Below are positions 8,393-17,561 of a DNA stretch of 58,614 nt, one piece after another. The stretch's first letter is position 1; the number at the start of each line of letters is the position of its first letter. The translations under genes were made by a program, and so were the position numbers. The notes below the pieces were generated by a model. That model saw only the letters and a program-made list of their open reading frames with translations, did not search any database and was not told the origin of the DNA. This stretch comes from Mycobacterium scrofulaceum (GTDB lineage Bacteria > Actinomycetota > Actinomycetes > Mycobacteriales > Mycobacteriaceae): assembly GCF_002086735.1 (NCBI RefSeq), contig NZ_MVIJ01000036.1, positions 1 to 58,614 on the forward strand, given 5' to 3'.

Positions 8393-9949
8393 CTAGCATT
8401 TTGCGCCGCTGGGCGGCGTGGCGCCGCCGACCAGATAGGCCGTCACGTAGTTGTCGATGCAACTGTCGCCCTGGAACACCACCGTGTGCTGGGTTCCGTC
8501 GTAGGTGAGCAGCGAGCTGCGCAGCTGATTGGCCAGATCGACCCCGGCCTTGTAGGGGGTCGCCGGGTCGTGGGTGGTCGACACCACCACGGTCGGCGCC
8601 AGTCCGGGCGCGGAGATGGTGTGCGGCTTGCTCGTCGGCGGCACCGGCCAGAACGCGCAGGTGCCCAGCGGGGCGTCGCCCGTGAAGCTGCCGTAGCTCA
8701 TGAACGGCGCGATCTCGCGGGAGCGCCGATCTTCGTCAATCACCTTGGCGCGGTCGGTGATCGGCGGCTGATCGACGCAGTTGATCGCGACCCGCGCGTC
8801 GGTGGCGTTGGTGTAGTGGCCGTGCGCGTCGCGGCGCATGTACATGTCGGCCAGGGCCAGCAGGGTGTCACCGCGGTGGTTGACCAGTTCGCTCAGCCCG
8901 TCGGTCAGGTGGTGCCACAACGTCGGCGAGTACAGCGCCATGATCGTGCCGACGATGGCGTCGCTATAGCTCAGTCCCCGTGGGTCGCTCGTCGGCACCG
9001 GCCGGCCGACCATCGGGTTGTTCGGGTCGACCAGCGGATCCACCAGGCTGTGGTAGACGTCGACGGCCTTGGCCGGGTCGGTGCCTAGGGGGCAGGTCGG
9101 TTGCTTCGCGCAGTCGGCGGCGTAGTCGTTGAACGCGTCCTGAAAACCCTTGGCCTGGCGCAGGTCCGCCTCGATGGGGTCGGCGTTGGGGTCGACCGCG
9201 CCGTCGAGGATCATCGCCCGCACCTTGTCGGGGTAGGCCTCGGCGTAGGCAGAGCCGATCCGGGTGCCGTAGGAGTAGCCGAGGTAGGTCAGCTTGTCGT
9301 CGCCCAGGGCCGCGCGGATCGCGTCCAGGTCCCTGGCCACGTTGACCGTGCCGACATTGGCCAGGAAGTTCTTGCCCATCTTGTCGACGCAGCGACCGAC
9401 GAACTCCTTGGTTTCGTCTTCGATGTGGGCCACGCCGGCCGGGGTGTAGTCGACGTTGGGCTCAGTACGCAGGCGGTCGTTGTCGGCGTCGGAGTTGCAC
9501 CAGATGGACGGTCGCGACGATCCCACCCCGCGCGGGTCGAAGCCGACCAGATCGAACCGTTCGCGGACCCGCTTCGGCAGCGACTGAACCACACCCAGGG
9601 CGGCTTCGATACCGGACTCGCCGGGACCCCCGGGGTTGATCACCAACGAGCCGATCTTGTCCCCGGTGGCGGGAAAGCGAATCATGGTCAGCGTCGCCAC
9701 GTCCCCGTCGAGGTGGTCGTAGTCGACCGGCACCGCGAGCTTGCCGCACAGCGCGCCGGCGGGAATCTTGGCCTTCGGGTTGGACGACCGGCACGGTGTC
9801 CACTCCACCGCCTGCCCCAGCTTGGGTTCGGCCAGCAGGGCGCGCCCCCCGACGACGCGCACGCAGCCCGCGAGCAGGAGCGCCACGGCCGCGAACGCCG
9901 TCCAGACCAGCAGCGTGCGCGCGAACGTGACGCGGCGAGACAGACCCAT
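8393..9949 (-). CDS. caeA: Cell-envelope serine hydrolase CaeA/Hip1 (lipoprotein)
   Basis: A 518-residue alpha/beta hydrolase with a lipoprotein signal: a hydrophobic stretch ending in LLLAGC, so Cys29 would be lipidated and anchor it in the envelope. The nucleophile lies in GYSYG (Ser226), the acid in STTHDPATP and the base in GTQHTVVF. The M. tuberculosis orthologue (Rv2224c, CaeA/Hip1, nucleophile Ser228) is an esterase/protease that cleaves GroEL2 and shapes innate immune recognition. Position between glnA2/Rv2223c and panB, apart from an inserted WS/DGAT gene, supports orthology. Upstream promoter elements are not obvious in the 57 bp to the preceding gene. Confidence 0.93.
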   Translation of the reverse strand: MGLSRRVTFARTLLVWTAFAAVALLLAGCVRVVGGRALLAEPKLGQAVEWTPCRSSNPKAKIPAGALCGKLAVPVDYDHLDGDVATLTMIRFPATGDKIGSLVINPGGPGESGIEAALGVVQSLPKRVRERFDLVGFDPRGVGSSRPSIWCNSDADNDRLRTEPNVDYTPAGVAHIEDETKEFVGRCVDKMGKNFLANVGTVNVARDLDAIRAALGDDKLTYLGYSYGTRIGSAYAEAYPDKVRAMILDGAVDPNADPIEADLRQAKGFQDAFNDYAADCAKQPTCPLGTDPAKAVDVYHSLVDPLVDPNNPMVGRPVPTSDPRGLSYSDAIVGTIMALYSPTLWHHLTDGLSELVNHRGDTLLALADMYMRRDAHGHYTNATDARVAINCVDQPPITDRAKVIDEDRRSREIAPFMSYGSFTGDAPLGTCAFWPVPPTSKPHTISAPGLAPTVVVSTTHDPATPYKAGVDLANQLRSSLLTYDGTQHTVVFQGDSCIDNYVTAYLVGGATPPSGAKC

Positions 9950-10006
9950 GCCAACATATGCTGCCAGAGGAAACCTGAGATCATCGTGAGCGGCACCGCC
10001 GGCCGG

Positions 10007-11404
10007 CTACCGGGTGGCCGCGAGCAGCTCCTCCATCACCGCCGCGAACTCGTCGGCCATCTCCCACAGGTCGGGCAACAGGTCGGGGCACGAGATCAGC
10101 CCGATGTCGAGCTTGCCCTGCAGCGACATCGCGGTGATGTTGAGTCCCGACCCGTGGAAGATGGGCCCCAGCGGGTACATCGCCTTGACCTCGCAGCCCA
10201 GCATGTACAGCGGGTCCTGCGGGCCCGGCACGTTGGACACCACCAGGTTGTGCACCGGCATGCTGTCGGTGAACCGCGTCCTGGCATAGAGCCGCATCGC
10301 GATGCCGAAAACGGCCGGCGCGGCGAATTGCGTCCAATCCTGTAACAGCGAGGCGCCGATCGCAGAACTGTGCTCCTTGGCAACCGAATTCGCCTGCGCG
10401 ATGGCCTTGAGCCGCTCCGCGGGATCGGCTATCTGGGTATGCAGGCAGGAAAACATCGCCGACACCTGATTGCGGCCGGGGCGGTCGGATTTGCCGTGCA
10501 CGGAAACCGGCACCGACGCCACCAGTGACGAGCCCGGCAAAGCGTTCCGGTCGGCCAGATATTGGCGTAGCACACCGGAAACCAACGCCATCACCACGTC
10601 GTTGACTTTGACGCCCTCGAATCGGTTCTTCACCCGCTTGACGTCGTCGAGATCCAATTCCGCGAAGGCGATGTTCCGGCGGTCCGTGATCCGGGCGTTG
10701 AAGACGGTGGCCGGCGCGGCGAACGGCCGCGCCATGGCCTGGCCGTCGCGCGCCCGGCGCAGCGTCGCCAACGCCGAGGAAACGGTGCCGGGCACGACGT
10801 TGGCCAGCTGCAGTGGCCGAGCGGCGAACCGGACCAGCCCGCCGGCGGCGATCTGCCATCCGCTGGCGCCGCCCACCCCGCCGGCCGGCTCCGGCGCCGG
10901 GGCGTCGGCTTCGGTGCCGCACAGCTGCGACATCAGGTTGGCGCCGGTCACCCCGTCGACGCCGGCGTGGTGCACCTTGGTCATCACCGCCAGCCGCGCT
11001 TGCGGGTCGTCGGCGCGGGTGCCCGCCACGCCCTCGATGACCCACATCTCCCACAGCGGTCGTCGCCGGTCCAGCGGCGACTCCGCGATGTGACCGCAGA
11101 TCTCCGCGAGCTCGGCCCGACCGCCCGGTGCGGGCAGCGCGATGCGGTGCAGATGGCGGTCGAGGGCGAAGTTGTCGTCATCCACCCAGACCGGATGGTC
11201 GAGGTTGAGCGGGCTGTTGGCCAGCTTCTCGCGGAATTCCGGGATCGCCTTGATCCGGAGCGACAGCGCGTCGCGCAGCCGGTCGAAGGTGTACCCGCCG
11301 GGCATCGTCGAGGCGTCCAGCTCCATGATCGAGCACACGTGCATCGGCTGCGACGACGTCTCCAGGTAGAGGAAGCTGGCGTCGAGTCCGCTGAGCCGCT
11401 GCAT
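10007..11404 (-). CDS. Wax ester synthase/diacylglycerol acyltransferase (WS/DGAT) family protein
   Basis: A 465-residue member of the bacterial WS/DGAT family, which acylates diacylglycerol or long-chain alcohols with acyl-CoA and drives storage lipid formation. It begins with the typical MQRLSGLDASFLYLET. The catalytic HHxxxDG motif is intact as HHAGVDG (His145, His146, Asp150). The second conserved block appears near the C-terminus as VVSNVPGPQDPLYMLG. The start could instead be the ATG at 11413; neither has a strong ribosome-binding site. In M. tuberculosis, as I remember it, caeA and panB are adjacent, so this gene is an insertion in that junction. It is transcribed divergently from panB. 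Confidence 0.93.
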   Translation of the reverse strand: MQRLSGLDASFLYLETSSQPMHVCSIMELDASTMPGGYTFDRLRDALSLRIKAIPEFREKLANSPLNLDHPVWVDDDNFALDRHLHRIALPAPGGRAELAEICGHIAESPLDRRRPLWEMWVIEGVAGTRADDPQARLAVMTKVHHAGVDGVTGANLMSQLCGTEADAPAPEPAGGVGGASGWQIAAGGLVRFAARPLQLANVVPGTVSSALATLRRARDGQAMARPFAAPATVFNARITDRRNIAFAELDLDDVKRVKNRFEGVKVNDVVMALVSGVLRQYLADRNALPGSSLVASVPVSVHGKSDRPGRNQVSAMFSCLHTQIADPAERLKAIAQANSVAKEHSSAIGASLLQDWTQFAAPAVFGIAMRLYARTRFTDSMPVHNLVVSNVPGPQDPLYMLGCEVKAMYPLGPIFHGSGLNITAMSLQGKLDIGLISCPDLLPDLWEMADEFAAVMEELLAATR

Positions 11405-11550
11405 GCCCTGCATGGTATGTCTCACATCACACGGGCGGTGCAACCGCGCAGCGGAGATGGCAGAATGGCACCGTCAGCCGAACCCGGGGACCCGCCCAGG
11501 AACTCTTTACCTGAGGGCCACGAGGATCGAACCGACCACCACTAGGGACA

Positions 11551-12399
11551 ATGATGTCTGAGCAGAACATTTATGGTGCGGGCGCGTCCGAGCAGGCACA
11601 GCCGCTCACCAAGATCCGCACCCACCACCTGCAGAAGATGAAGGCCGAGGGGCACAAGTGGGCCATGCTCACGGCCTACGACTATTCGACCGCCCGCATT
11701 TTCGACGAGGCCGGCATTCCGGTGCTGCTGGTCGGCGACTCGGCCGCCAACGTGGTGTACGGCTACGACACCACGGTGCCCGTGTCGATCGACGAAATGA
11801 TTCCGCTGGTCCGCGGCGTCGTGCGCGGCGCCCGGCACGCGCTGGTCGTCGCGGACCTGCCGTTCGGCAGCTACGAGGCGGGACCGGCCGCGGCGCTGGC
11901 GTCGGCCACCCGATTCATGAAGGAGGGCGGCGCACACGCCGTCAAGCTCGAGGGCGGCGAGCGGGTGGCCGAGCAGATCGCCTGCCTCACCGCGGCGGGC
12001 ATTCCCGTGATGGCCCACATCGGCTTCACGCCGCAAAGCGTGAACAGCCTGGGTGGCTTCCGGGTGCAGGGCCGCGGGGATGCCGCCGAGCAGACGGTCG
12101 CCGACGCGATCGCCGTCGCGGAAGCCGGGGCGTTCTCCGTCGTCATGGAGATGGTGCCCGCCGAGCTGGCCACCCAGATCACCGGCAAGCTGACCATCCC
12201 GACCGTCGGAATCGGGGCCGGCCCCAACTGCGACGGTCAGGTCCTGGTCTGGCAGGACATGGCCGGCGTCAGCAGCGGCAAGGCCGCCCGGTTCGTCAAG
12301 CGGTTCGCCGACGTCGGCGCGGAATTGCGCCGGGCCGCAATGCAATATGCGCAAGAGGTGGTCGAGGGGACCTTCCCCGCCGACGAACACTGCTTCTGA
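11551..12399 (+). CDS. panB: 3-methyl-2-oxobutanoate hydroxymethyltransferase (ketopantoate hydroxymethyltransferase)
   Basis: A 282-residue PanB catalysing the first committed step of pantothenate synthesis: 5,10-methylene-tetrahydrofolate plus alpha-ketoisovalerate to ketopantoate. The TIM-barrel signatures are present: MLTAYDYSTARIFDEAGI, LLVGDSAANVVYGYD (metal-binding Asp), EGGERVAEQI and the GIGAGPNCDGQVLVWQD block near the C-terminus. Length equals that of the M. tuberculosis enzyme to within one residue. Two consecutive ATG codons at 11551 and 11554 are candidate starts, preceded by a weak AGGGAC. It is divergent from the WS/DGAT gene, with about 146 bp between the starts for both promoters. 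Confidence 0.97.
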   Translation: MMSEQNIYGAGASEQAQPLTKIRTHHLQKMKAEGHKWAMLTAYDYSTARIFDEAGIPVLLVGDSAANVVYGYDTTVPVSIDEMIPLVRGVVRGARHALVVADLPFGSYEAGPAAALASATRFMKEGGAHAVKLEGGERVAEQIACLTAAGIPVMAHIGFTPQSVNSLGGFRVQGRGDAAEQTVADAIAVAEAGAFSVVMEMVPAELATQITGKLTIPTVGIGAGPNCDGQVLVWQDMAGVSSGKAARFVKRFADVGAELRRAAMQYAQEVVEGTFPADEHCF

Positions 12400-12470
12400 C
12401 CCCCGCGCCCGGCCCGCTCTTGCCGGTTCGTGACGAAAAGCGAAACTCGTTGTGAGCCAAGTCTGTACGA

Positions 12471-12504
12471 TTGCTCTTAGATAGGGTCTCGACTTCGAGA
12501 GCAA
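12471..12504. promoter_or_regulatory. Inverted repeat upstream of the GH5 gene (possible operator or hairpin)
   Basis: TTGCTCT at 12471-12477 is repeated in inverse as AGAGCAA at 12498-12504. Between the arms lies a second nested dyad, TCTCGA-CT-TCGAGA, which shares bases with the right arm, so two mutually exclusive hairpins are possible. It lies about 38 bp before the GTG start of the GH5 gene. Function is inferred only from position and symmetry. Confidence 0.35.
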
Positions 12505-12541
12505 GGGTGAACACATCGACCGGGGGATTCGTGGTGACTTC

Positions 12542-13723
12542 GTGCACCGCCGAACGGTGCTGAAGCTACCGCTGTTGTTGGCAGGAGGCGCTGCACTGGT
12601 CCGAGCACCTCGCGCGGTCGCGAAACCCGCGCCTGGCACCTCGCCGCAGGCAAGCCGCTGGTCTCCCGAGCGCGCGAACCGGTGGTACGAGGCGCAGGGC
12701 TGGCCGGTCGGGGCGAACTTCATCACGTCGAACGCGATCAACCAGCTGGAGATGTTTCAGCGCGAGACGTTCGACGCCCGGCGCATCGACACCGAACTGG
12801 GCTGGGCCCGGGCCACCGGCCTCAACGCGGTGCGGGTCTTCCTGCACGACCTGCTGTGGGCGCAGGACCCCCGGGGCCTGCAGATCCGGCTCGCCCAGTT
12901 CGTCGACATCGCGGCGCGCCACGACATCAGGCCGCTGTTCGTCTTGTTCGACTCCTGTTGGGATCCGCACCCGGAGGCCGGCCCGCAGCGCGCGCCGACG
13001 CCCGGCGTGCACAACTCCGGTTGGGTGCAAAGCCCGGGTGCGCAACGCCTGGGTGACCGCGGTTACCTGCAGACCCTGCGCAGCTACGTGACCGGGGTGC
13101 TGACCCAATTCCGCTCCGACGACCGCGTCTTGGGCTGGGACCTGTGGAACGAGCCCGACAATCCGTCGAAGTACTACCGCTCGGTCGAGCGGGACGACAA
13201 GCTGGACCTGGTCGCCGATCTCCTCCCGCAGGTGTTCGGCTGGGCCCGTTCCGTCGATCCGTGCCAACCGCTGACGAGCGGCGTGTGGGACGGCGAGTGG
13301 GCCGACGCCGGGAGCCGCAGCGAGATCAGCGGCATCCAGCTGGACAACTCCGACGTGATCACGTTCCACTCCTACGCCGGGCCGGCGGAATTCGAGAGCC
13401 GCATCGCCGAGCTCACGCCGCAGGGGCGCCCGATCCTGTGCACCGAATACATGGCCCGCCCGTTGGGCAGCACGGTGCCGGATGTGCTGCCCGTCGCCAA
13501 GCGCCACAACGTCGGCGCGTTCAACTGGGGGCTGGTCGCCGGGAAGACCCAAACGTTCTTCCCCTGGGATTCATGGGAGCACCCGTACACGGCGATGCCC
13601 ACCGAGTGGTTCCACGACCTGCTCGCGCCCGACGGACGGCCGTTCCGCGATCCCGAGATTCAGACCATCCGCCAGCTGGGCGGGCTCGCGATGCATCTCC
13701 GCGAGGACCCGCCGCCCAGCTGA
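12542..13723 (+). CDS. Exported cellulase-family (GH5-like) glycoside hydrolase
   Basis: A 393-residue TIM-barrel glycosidase. The N-terminus MHRRTVLKLPLLLAGGAALV looks like a twin-arginine export signal (RR followed by a hydrophobic core, then an AVA cleavage region near residue 27). The general acid/base is Glu204 in WDLWNEPDN, and the nucleophile is probably Glu302 in LCTEYM. The conserved GLNAVRVFLHD strand and ITFHSY histidine also fit clan GH-A. Substrate (beta-mannan, cellulose or a mycobacterial glycan) cannot be decided. The start is GTG at 12542. Its stop is one base from the stop of the convergent hemophore-like gene. Relative to the M. tuberculosis order this gene is an insertion after panB. 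Confidence 0.85.
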   Translation: MHRRTVLKLPLLLAGGAALVRAPRAVAKPAPGTSPQASRWSPERANRWYEAQGWPVGANFITSNAINQLEMFQRETFDARRIDTELGWARATGLNAVRVFLHDLLWAQDPRGLQIRLAQFVDIAARHDIRPLFVLFDSCWDPHPEAGPQRAPTPGVHNSGWVQSPGAQRLGDRGYLQTLRSYVTGVLTQFRSDDRVLGWDLWNEPDNPSKYYRSVERDDKLDLVADLLPQVFGWARSVDPCQPLTSGVWDGEWADAGSRSEISGIQLDNSDVITFHSYAGPAEFESRIAELTPQGRPILCTEYMARPLGSTVPDVLPVAKRHNVGAFNWGLVAGKTQTFFPWDSWEHPYTAMPTEWFHDLLAPDGRPFRDPEIQTIRQLGGLAMHLREDPPPS

Positions 13724-13724
13724 G

Positions 13725-14111
13725 CTACTGACACCGATTGTGAAAATCGGTCAGCGGCTGGCGAATGCCCTCCAGGTCGGCGTGCGTCTGCGGGTTGGCG
13801 TCCATGTACTGCTTGAGCTGGTCGCGGGCATCGGCCCGGGGCTGGCCGCGCAGGCTGGTGAAGTAGGCGTTCACGTCCGGGTGGGTGAACAGGTACGCCG
13901 ACGTCGCGGCGGCGACACCCGCCGATACCCGGGCGAGGTCGGCCGCCGTGCAGTTGGGCGCCGACGAGGGCGCGGGGGCCGGCTCGGGCGCGTCCGTTCC
14001 CCCATCCGCACCGGCCGGGCCGGCGCCGGTGAAAAGCACTGCCACAGCGGCCGCGCCCGCCGCCATTGCGCCGGCAAATACTCGCGTCCTGCCACGGGCA
14101 AAAGACACCAT
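13725..14111 (-). CDS. Secreted hemophore-related protein
   Basis: A 128-residue exported protein. An AAGGAG sequence six bases before the ATG at 14111 sets the start. A signal peptide runs to about residue 37, with a likely AGA-D cleavage. An alanine/proline-rich linker and a compact helical domain of about 75 residues follow. The mature domain shows the layout of mycobacterial heme-carrier (Rv0203-like) proteins: CTAADLARV near its start, a TSAYLFTHPDVNAYFTSL helix, a QYMDANPQTHADL turn and a terminal NRC, so two cysteines could form a disulphide. A role in heme binding outside the cell is inferred from family resemblance only. It is convergent with the GH5 gene. Confidence 0.72.
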   Translation of the reverse strand: MVSFARGRTRVFAGAMAAGAAAVAVLFTGAGPAGADGGTDAPEPAPAPSSAPNCTAADLARVSAGVAAATSAYLFTHPDVNAYFTSLRGQPRADARDQLKQYMDANPQTHADLEGIRQPLTDFHNRCQ

Positions 14112-14316
14112 GGAGCGCTCCTTCATCTCCGCATCCGAAAGCCGACCCGTACGGCAAAACCATAAGTGGTTTTCGGGCCGCGCATGCGGCATTCCGGCGC
14201 GGAACAATGCGCGGAAGAATTGCGGGGCCCGGCATCAATTCCGACCGCCTCCGATGGGGGCGTCGATATACTCCAATTCTTCATTCGCCCAGTGCGATGA
14301 CTCGAGGGGGTGCACG

Positions 14317-14574
14317 GTGGCAGGAAGCAGTTCGGGGATGACTGCGCGCCGCTGGATCGTGCTGGTGTCGGCGGCGATGGCGTCGGTTCCGGGAATCCTC
14401 GTCGCCACGCATTCCGCCGACCGGGCGGAGGCGACCGTGTGCGTGGGCGCCGGCCGGCGCATCTCGGTGAGCGGCTGCACCGACATCGGCGACACGATCG
14501 CCCGCTACGTCCCGCCGCCGGCCGCGTACGCGCCGCTGCCGGAGGACAGCACGCCTCCTCCCCCGCCGCCTTAA
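14317..14574 (+). CDS. Small exported protein of unknown function with a proline tail
   Basis: An 85-residue protein not recognised as a named family. The GTG start at 14317 is preceded by GAGGGGG at a six-base spacing; the later ATG at 14338 is an alternative. A signal-peptide-like segment (RRWIVLVSAAMASVPGILVA) is followed by a short mature part with two cysteines (VCVG... and SGCTD) and a tail ending in six prolines. It is divergent from the hemophore-like gene and precedes the CYTH-CHAD gene by about 110 bp. The reading frame is open and uses GC-rich third positions like its neighbours, which supports it as real. Confidence 0.55.
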   Translation: MAGSSSGMTARRWIVLVSAAMASVPGILVATHSADRAEATVCVGAGRRISVSGCTDIGDTIARYVPPPAAYAPLPEDSTPPPPPP

Positions 14575-14686
14575 CACCGAGGCCGTCGCCGCCCTTCGCG
14601 CGACCGCGGTATGGCAGGCTATGGGAGCCCATCACTACCGTCACGACGTTCAAGGCCGCGGCCACGCGCCCTCAACGGAGCCGAAA

Positions 14687-16237
14687 ATGCCTGCAAAAGC
14701 GCCGCAAACCTCGCGCCATCGCGAGGTGGAGCGCAAGTTCGACGTCGGCGAGTCCACCGTGTCACCTTCGTTCGAAGGCATCGCCGCGGTGGCGCACGTC
14801 GACAAATCGCCGACTCAGACGCTGGACGCGACGTACTTCGACACCTCGACACAGGACCTCGCCCGCAACAAGATCACGCTGCGCCGCCGCACCGGTGGCT
14901 CCGACGCTGGGTGGCACCTGAAGCTCCCGGCCGGGCCGGAAGTCCGCACCGAGATTCGGGTGCCGCTGGACGCGTCCGGGCCCGACACCGTGCCGCAGGA
15001 GCTGGTGGACGTCGTGCTGGCGATCGTCCGCGACCGCCCGCTGGAACCGGTCGCGCGCATCACCACCCGGCGCGAGACCCAGGTGTTGTACGCCGCCGAC
15101 GGCACACCGCTGGCGGAGTTCTGCAACGACCACGTCACCGCGTGGTCGGCCCATAGCACCGACGACGCCGACGTGGAGCCCACCCAGCAGGAGTGGCGCG
15201 AATGGGAGCTCGAACTCATCGAGACGGGTGAGGCAACGGACGGTACCCCCGACACCGACCTGCTGAACCGGTTGGGCAATCGGCTGCTCGACGCCGGCGC
15301 CGCGCCCGCCGGTCACGCCTCCAAGCTGGCGCGGGTGCTGGGCACGGCGCCACCGCCCAACGGCAGCCAACCCGCCGGGCACCCGCTGCAGCGCGCGGTG
15401 GCCGAGCAGATTCGCGAATTGCTGGTGTGGGATCGGGCCGTGCGGGCCGACGCCTTCGATTCCGTTCACCAGATGCGGGTCACCACCCGCAAGCTGCGCA
15501 GCCTGCTGCGCGATTACCAGGAAGCGTTCGGATTGCCCGACGACGGGTGGGTCCTCGACGAACTGCGTGAGTTGGCCGGCATCCTGGGCATCGCGCGCGA
15601 CGCCGAGGTGCTTGCCGAGCGCTACGAGCGCGATTTGGACGGGCTGGCACCGGATTTGGTGCGGGGCCCGGTGCACGAGCGGCTGGTCGGCGGCGCCCAG
15701 CGCCGCTACCAGACCGGGCTGCGCCGCTCGCTGATCGCGATGCGGTCGCAGCGCTACTTCCGGCTGCTCGACGCTCTCGAGGCGATCGCCGCGCAGCCCC
15801 CCGGCAGCGCCGCGGGCGAAGAAGGCGAGGAACACGCGCCGGTCACCATCGACGCCGCCTACAAGAAGGTGCGCAAGGCCGCCAAAGCCGCCGCCGAGGT
15901 CGACCCGCAACACCCGGACCATCCGCACGAGCGCGACGAGGCGATACACCGGATCCGCAAGCGGGCCAAGCGACTTCGCTACACCGCGGCCGCCACCGGC
16001 GCGGACAAGGTGTCCGAGCAGGCAAAGGCCGTCCAGTCGCTGCTCGGTGACCACCAGGACAGCGTGGTCAGCCGCGAACACCTGCGGCACGAATCCGAGG
16101 CCGCGTACGCGGCCGGCGAGGACACCTTCACCTATGGCCTGCTGTACCAACAGGAGGCCGACTTGGCCGAGCGGTGCGAGCAGCAGCTCGACGACGCGTT
16201 GCGCAAACTGGCGAAGGCGGTACGCAAGGCCGGCTGA
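14687..16237 (+). CDS. CYTH and CHAD domain-containing protein (Rv2226-like)
   Basis: A 516-residue two-domain protein. Residues 1-200 form a CYTH triphosphate tunnel domain, opening with the diagnostic HREVERKFDV (ExExK motif) and including TYFDT, KITLRRRTGG and WHLKLPAGP. Residues 230-516 form a CHAD domain rich in conserved histidines, with VHQMRVTTRKLRSLLR and a second IHRIRKRAKRLRYTA helix. CYTH proteins hydrolyse inorganic triphosphate or related compounds, and CHAD domains bind polyphosphate, so a role in polyphosphate metabolism is likely. The ATG at 14687 is preceded by GGAG. It matches the M. tuberculosis homologue in length and position. Confidence 0.9.
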   Translation: MPAKAPQTSRHREVERKFDVGESTVSPSFEGIAAVAHVDKSPTQTLDATYFDTSTQDLARNKITLRRRTGGSDAGWHLKLPAGPEVRTEIRVPLDASGPDTVPQELVDVVLAIVRDRPLEPVARITTRRETQVLYAADGTPLAEFCNDHVTAWSAHSTDDADVEPTQQEWREWELELIETGEATDGTPDTDLLNRLGNRLLDAGAAPAGHASKLARVLGTAPPPNGSQPAGHPLQRAVAEQIRELLVWDRAVRADAFDSVHQMRVTTRKLRSLLRDYQEAFGLPDDGWVLDELRELAGILGIARDAEVLAERYERDLDGLAPDLVRGPVHERLVGGAQRRYQTGLRRSLIAMRSQRYFRLLDALEAIAAQPPGSAAGEEGEEHAPVTIDAAYKKVRKAAKAAAEVDPQHPDHPHERDEAIHRIRKRAKRLRYTAAATGADKVSEQAKAVQSLLGDHQDSVVSREHLRHESEAAYAAGEDTFTYGLLYQQEADLAERCEQQLDDALRKLAKAVRKAG

Positions 16238-16320
16238 GCCCCGCGAGACTGTAACTGGCGACGCGTTTACTCGGCGAACGCGTCGCGGAATACGGTTTCG
16301 CGGAGGTGTGGGGCGGGGCG

Positions 16321-16721
<401 letters not shown>

Positions 16722-16847
16722 CGCGACGATCCACGGTACTACCTGCGCGATGCGGGGGCCAGCAACCATTGCCGGCCTCCCCCGGTGCGGCTCTATCGTG
16801 GACTTCGCACCCCGGCACCTCGCACGCACGCACACGGAAGGGCGCAG

Positions 16848-17558
16848 ATGTCCCGCTGGAAGAAGCGCGTCGACTCCGGCGACTGGGACGGCGTCGCCGC
16901 CGCGGTCGACGCGTACGGCGGGGCGCTGCTGCCGCGCCTCGTCACTGGCGGCGAGGCGGCCCGCCTGCGCAACCTCTACGGCGTCGACGGCCTGTTCCGC
17001 TCGACCGTCGACATGGAACCCCGCCGGTACGGCGCCGGACAGTATCGCTACTTCCAGGCGCCGTATCCCGACCCGATCGAAGAGCTCAAACAGGCGCTGT
17101 ATCCCCGGCTGTTGCCCATCGCCCGCGACTGGTGGTGCAAGCTGGGCCGCGACGCGCCGTGGCCGGACAGCCTCGACGATTGGCTGGCAACCTGCCATGC
17201 GGCCGGCCAGACCAGGTCCACCGCGCTCATGCTCAGGTACGGCCCGGGCGACTGGAACGCGCTGCACCGGGACCTGTACGGGGACTTGGTTTTTCCGCTG
17301 CAGGTGGTAATCAACCTGAGCGACCCCGACGCCGACTACACCGGCGGCGAATTCCTGCTCGTCGAACAGCGGCCCCGTGCGCAGTCCCGCGGCACCGCAA
17401 CGCAATTGCCGCAGGGGCACGGATTCGTGTTCACCACGCGGGAGCGGCCGGTGCCCTCGAGCCGGGGCTGGTCGGCCGCACCGGTGCGCCACGGTGTGTC
17501 GGTGGTGCGTTCCGGCGAGCGCTATGCGATGGGCCTGATCTTTCACGACGCGGCCTGA
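16848..17558 (+). CDS. 2-oxoglutarate/Fe(II)-dependent oxygenase family protein (Rv2227-like)
   Basis: A 236-residue protein with the jelly-roll metal site of the 2OG-Fe(II) superfamily. The proximal motif is H-x-D in LHRDLYGDL (His140, Asp142), the distal histidine is His215 in VRHGVSVV, and Arg221 six residues later could bind the 2-oxoglutarate carboxylate. A YTGGEFLLVEQRPR strand between them is typical of prolyl-hydroxylase-like members. The substrate is unknown. The ATG at 16848 follows GGAAGGG. The gene is divergent from rnpB, and its promoter must lie in the 126 bp between them. Its M. tuberculosis counterpart is next to Rv2226, as here. Confidence 0.82.
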   Translation: MSRWKKRVDSGDWDGVAAAVDAYGGALLPRLVTGGEAARLRNLYGVDGLFRSTVDMEPRRYGAGQYRYFQAPYPDPIEELKQALYPRLLPIARDWWCKLGRDAPWPDSLDDWLATCHAAGQTRSTALMLRYGPGDWNALHRDLYGDLVFPLQVVINLSDPDADYTGGEFLLVEQRPRAQSRGTATQLPQGHGFVFTTRERPVPSSRGWSAAPVRHGVSVVRSGERYAMGLIFHDAA

Positions 17559-17561
17559 GCG

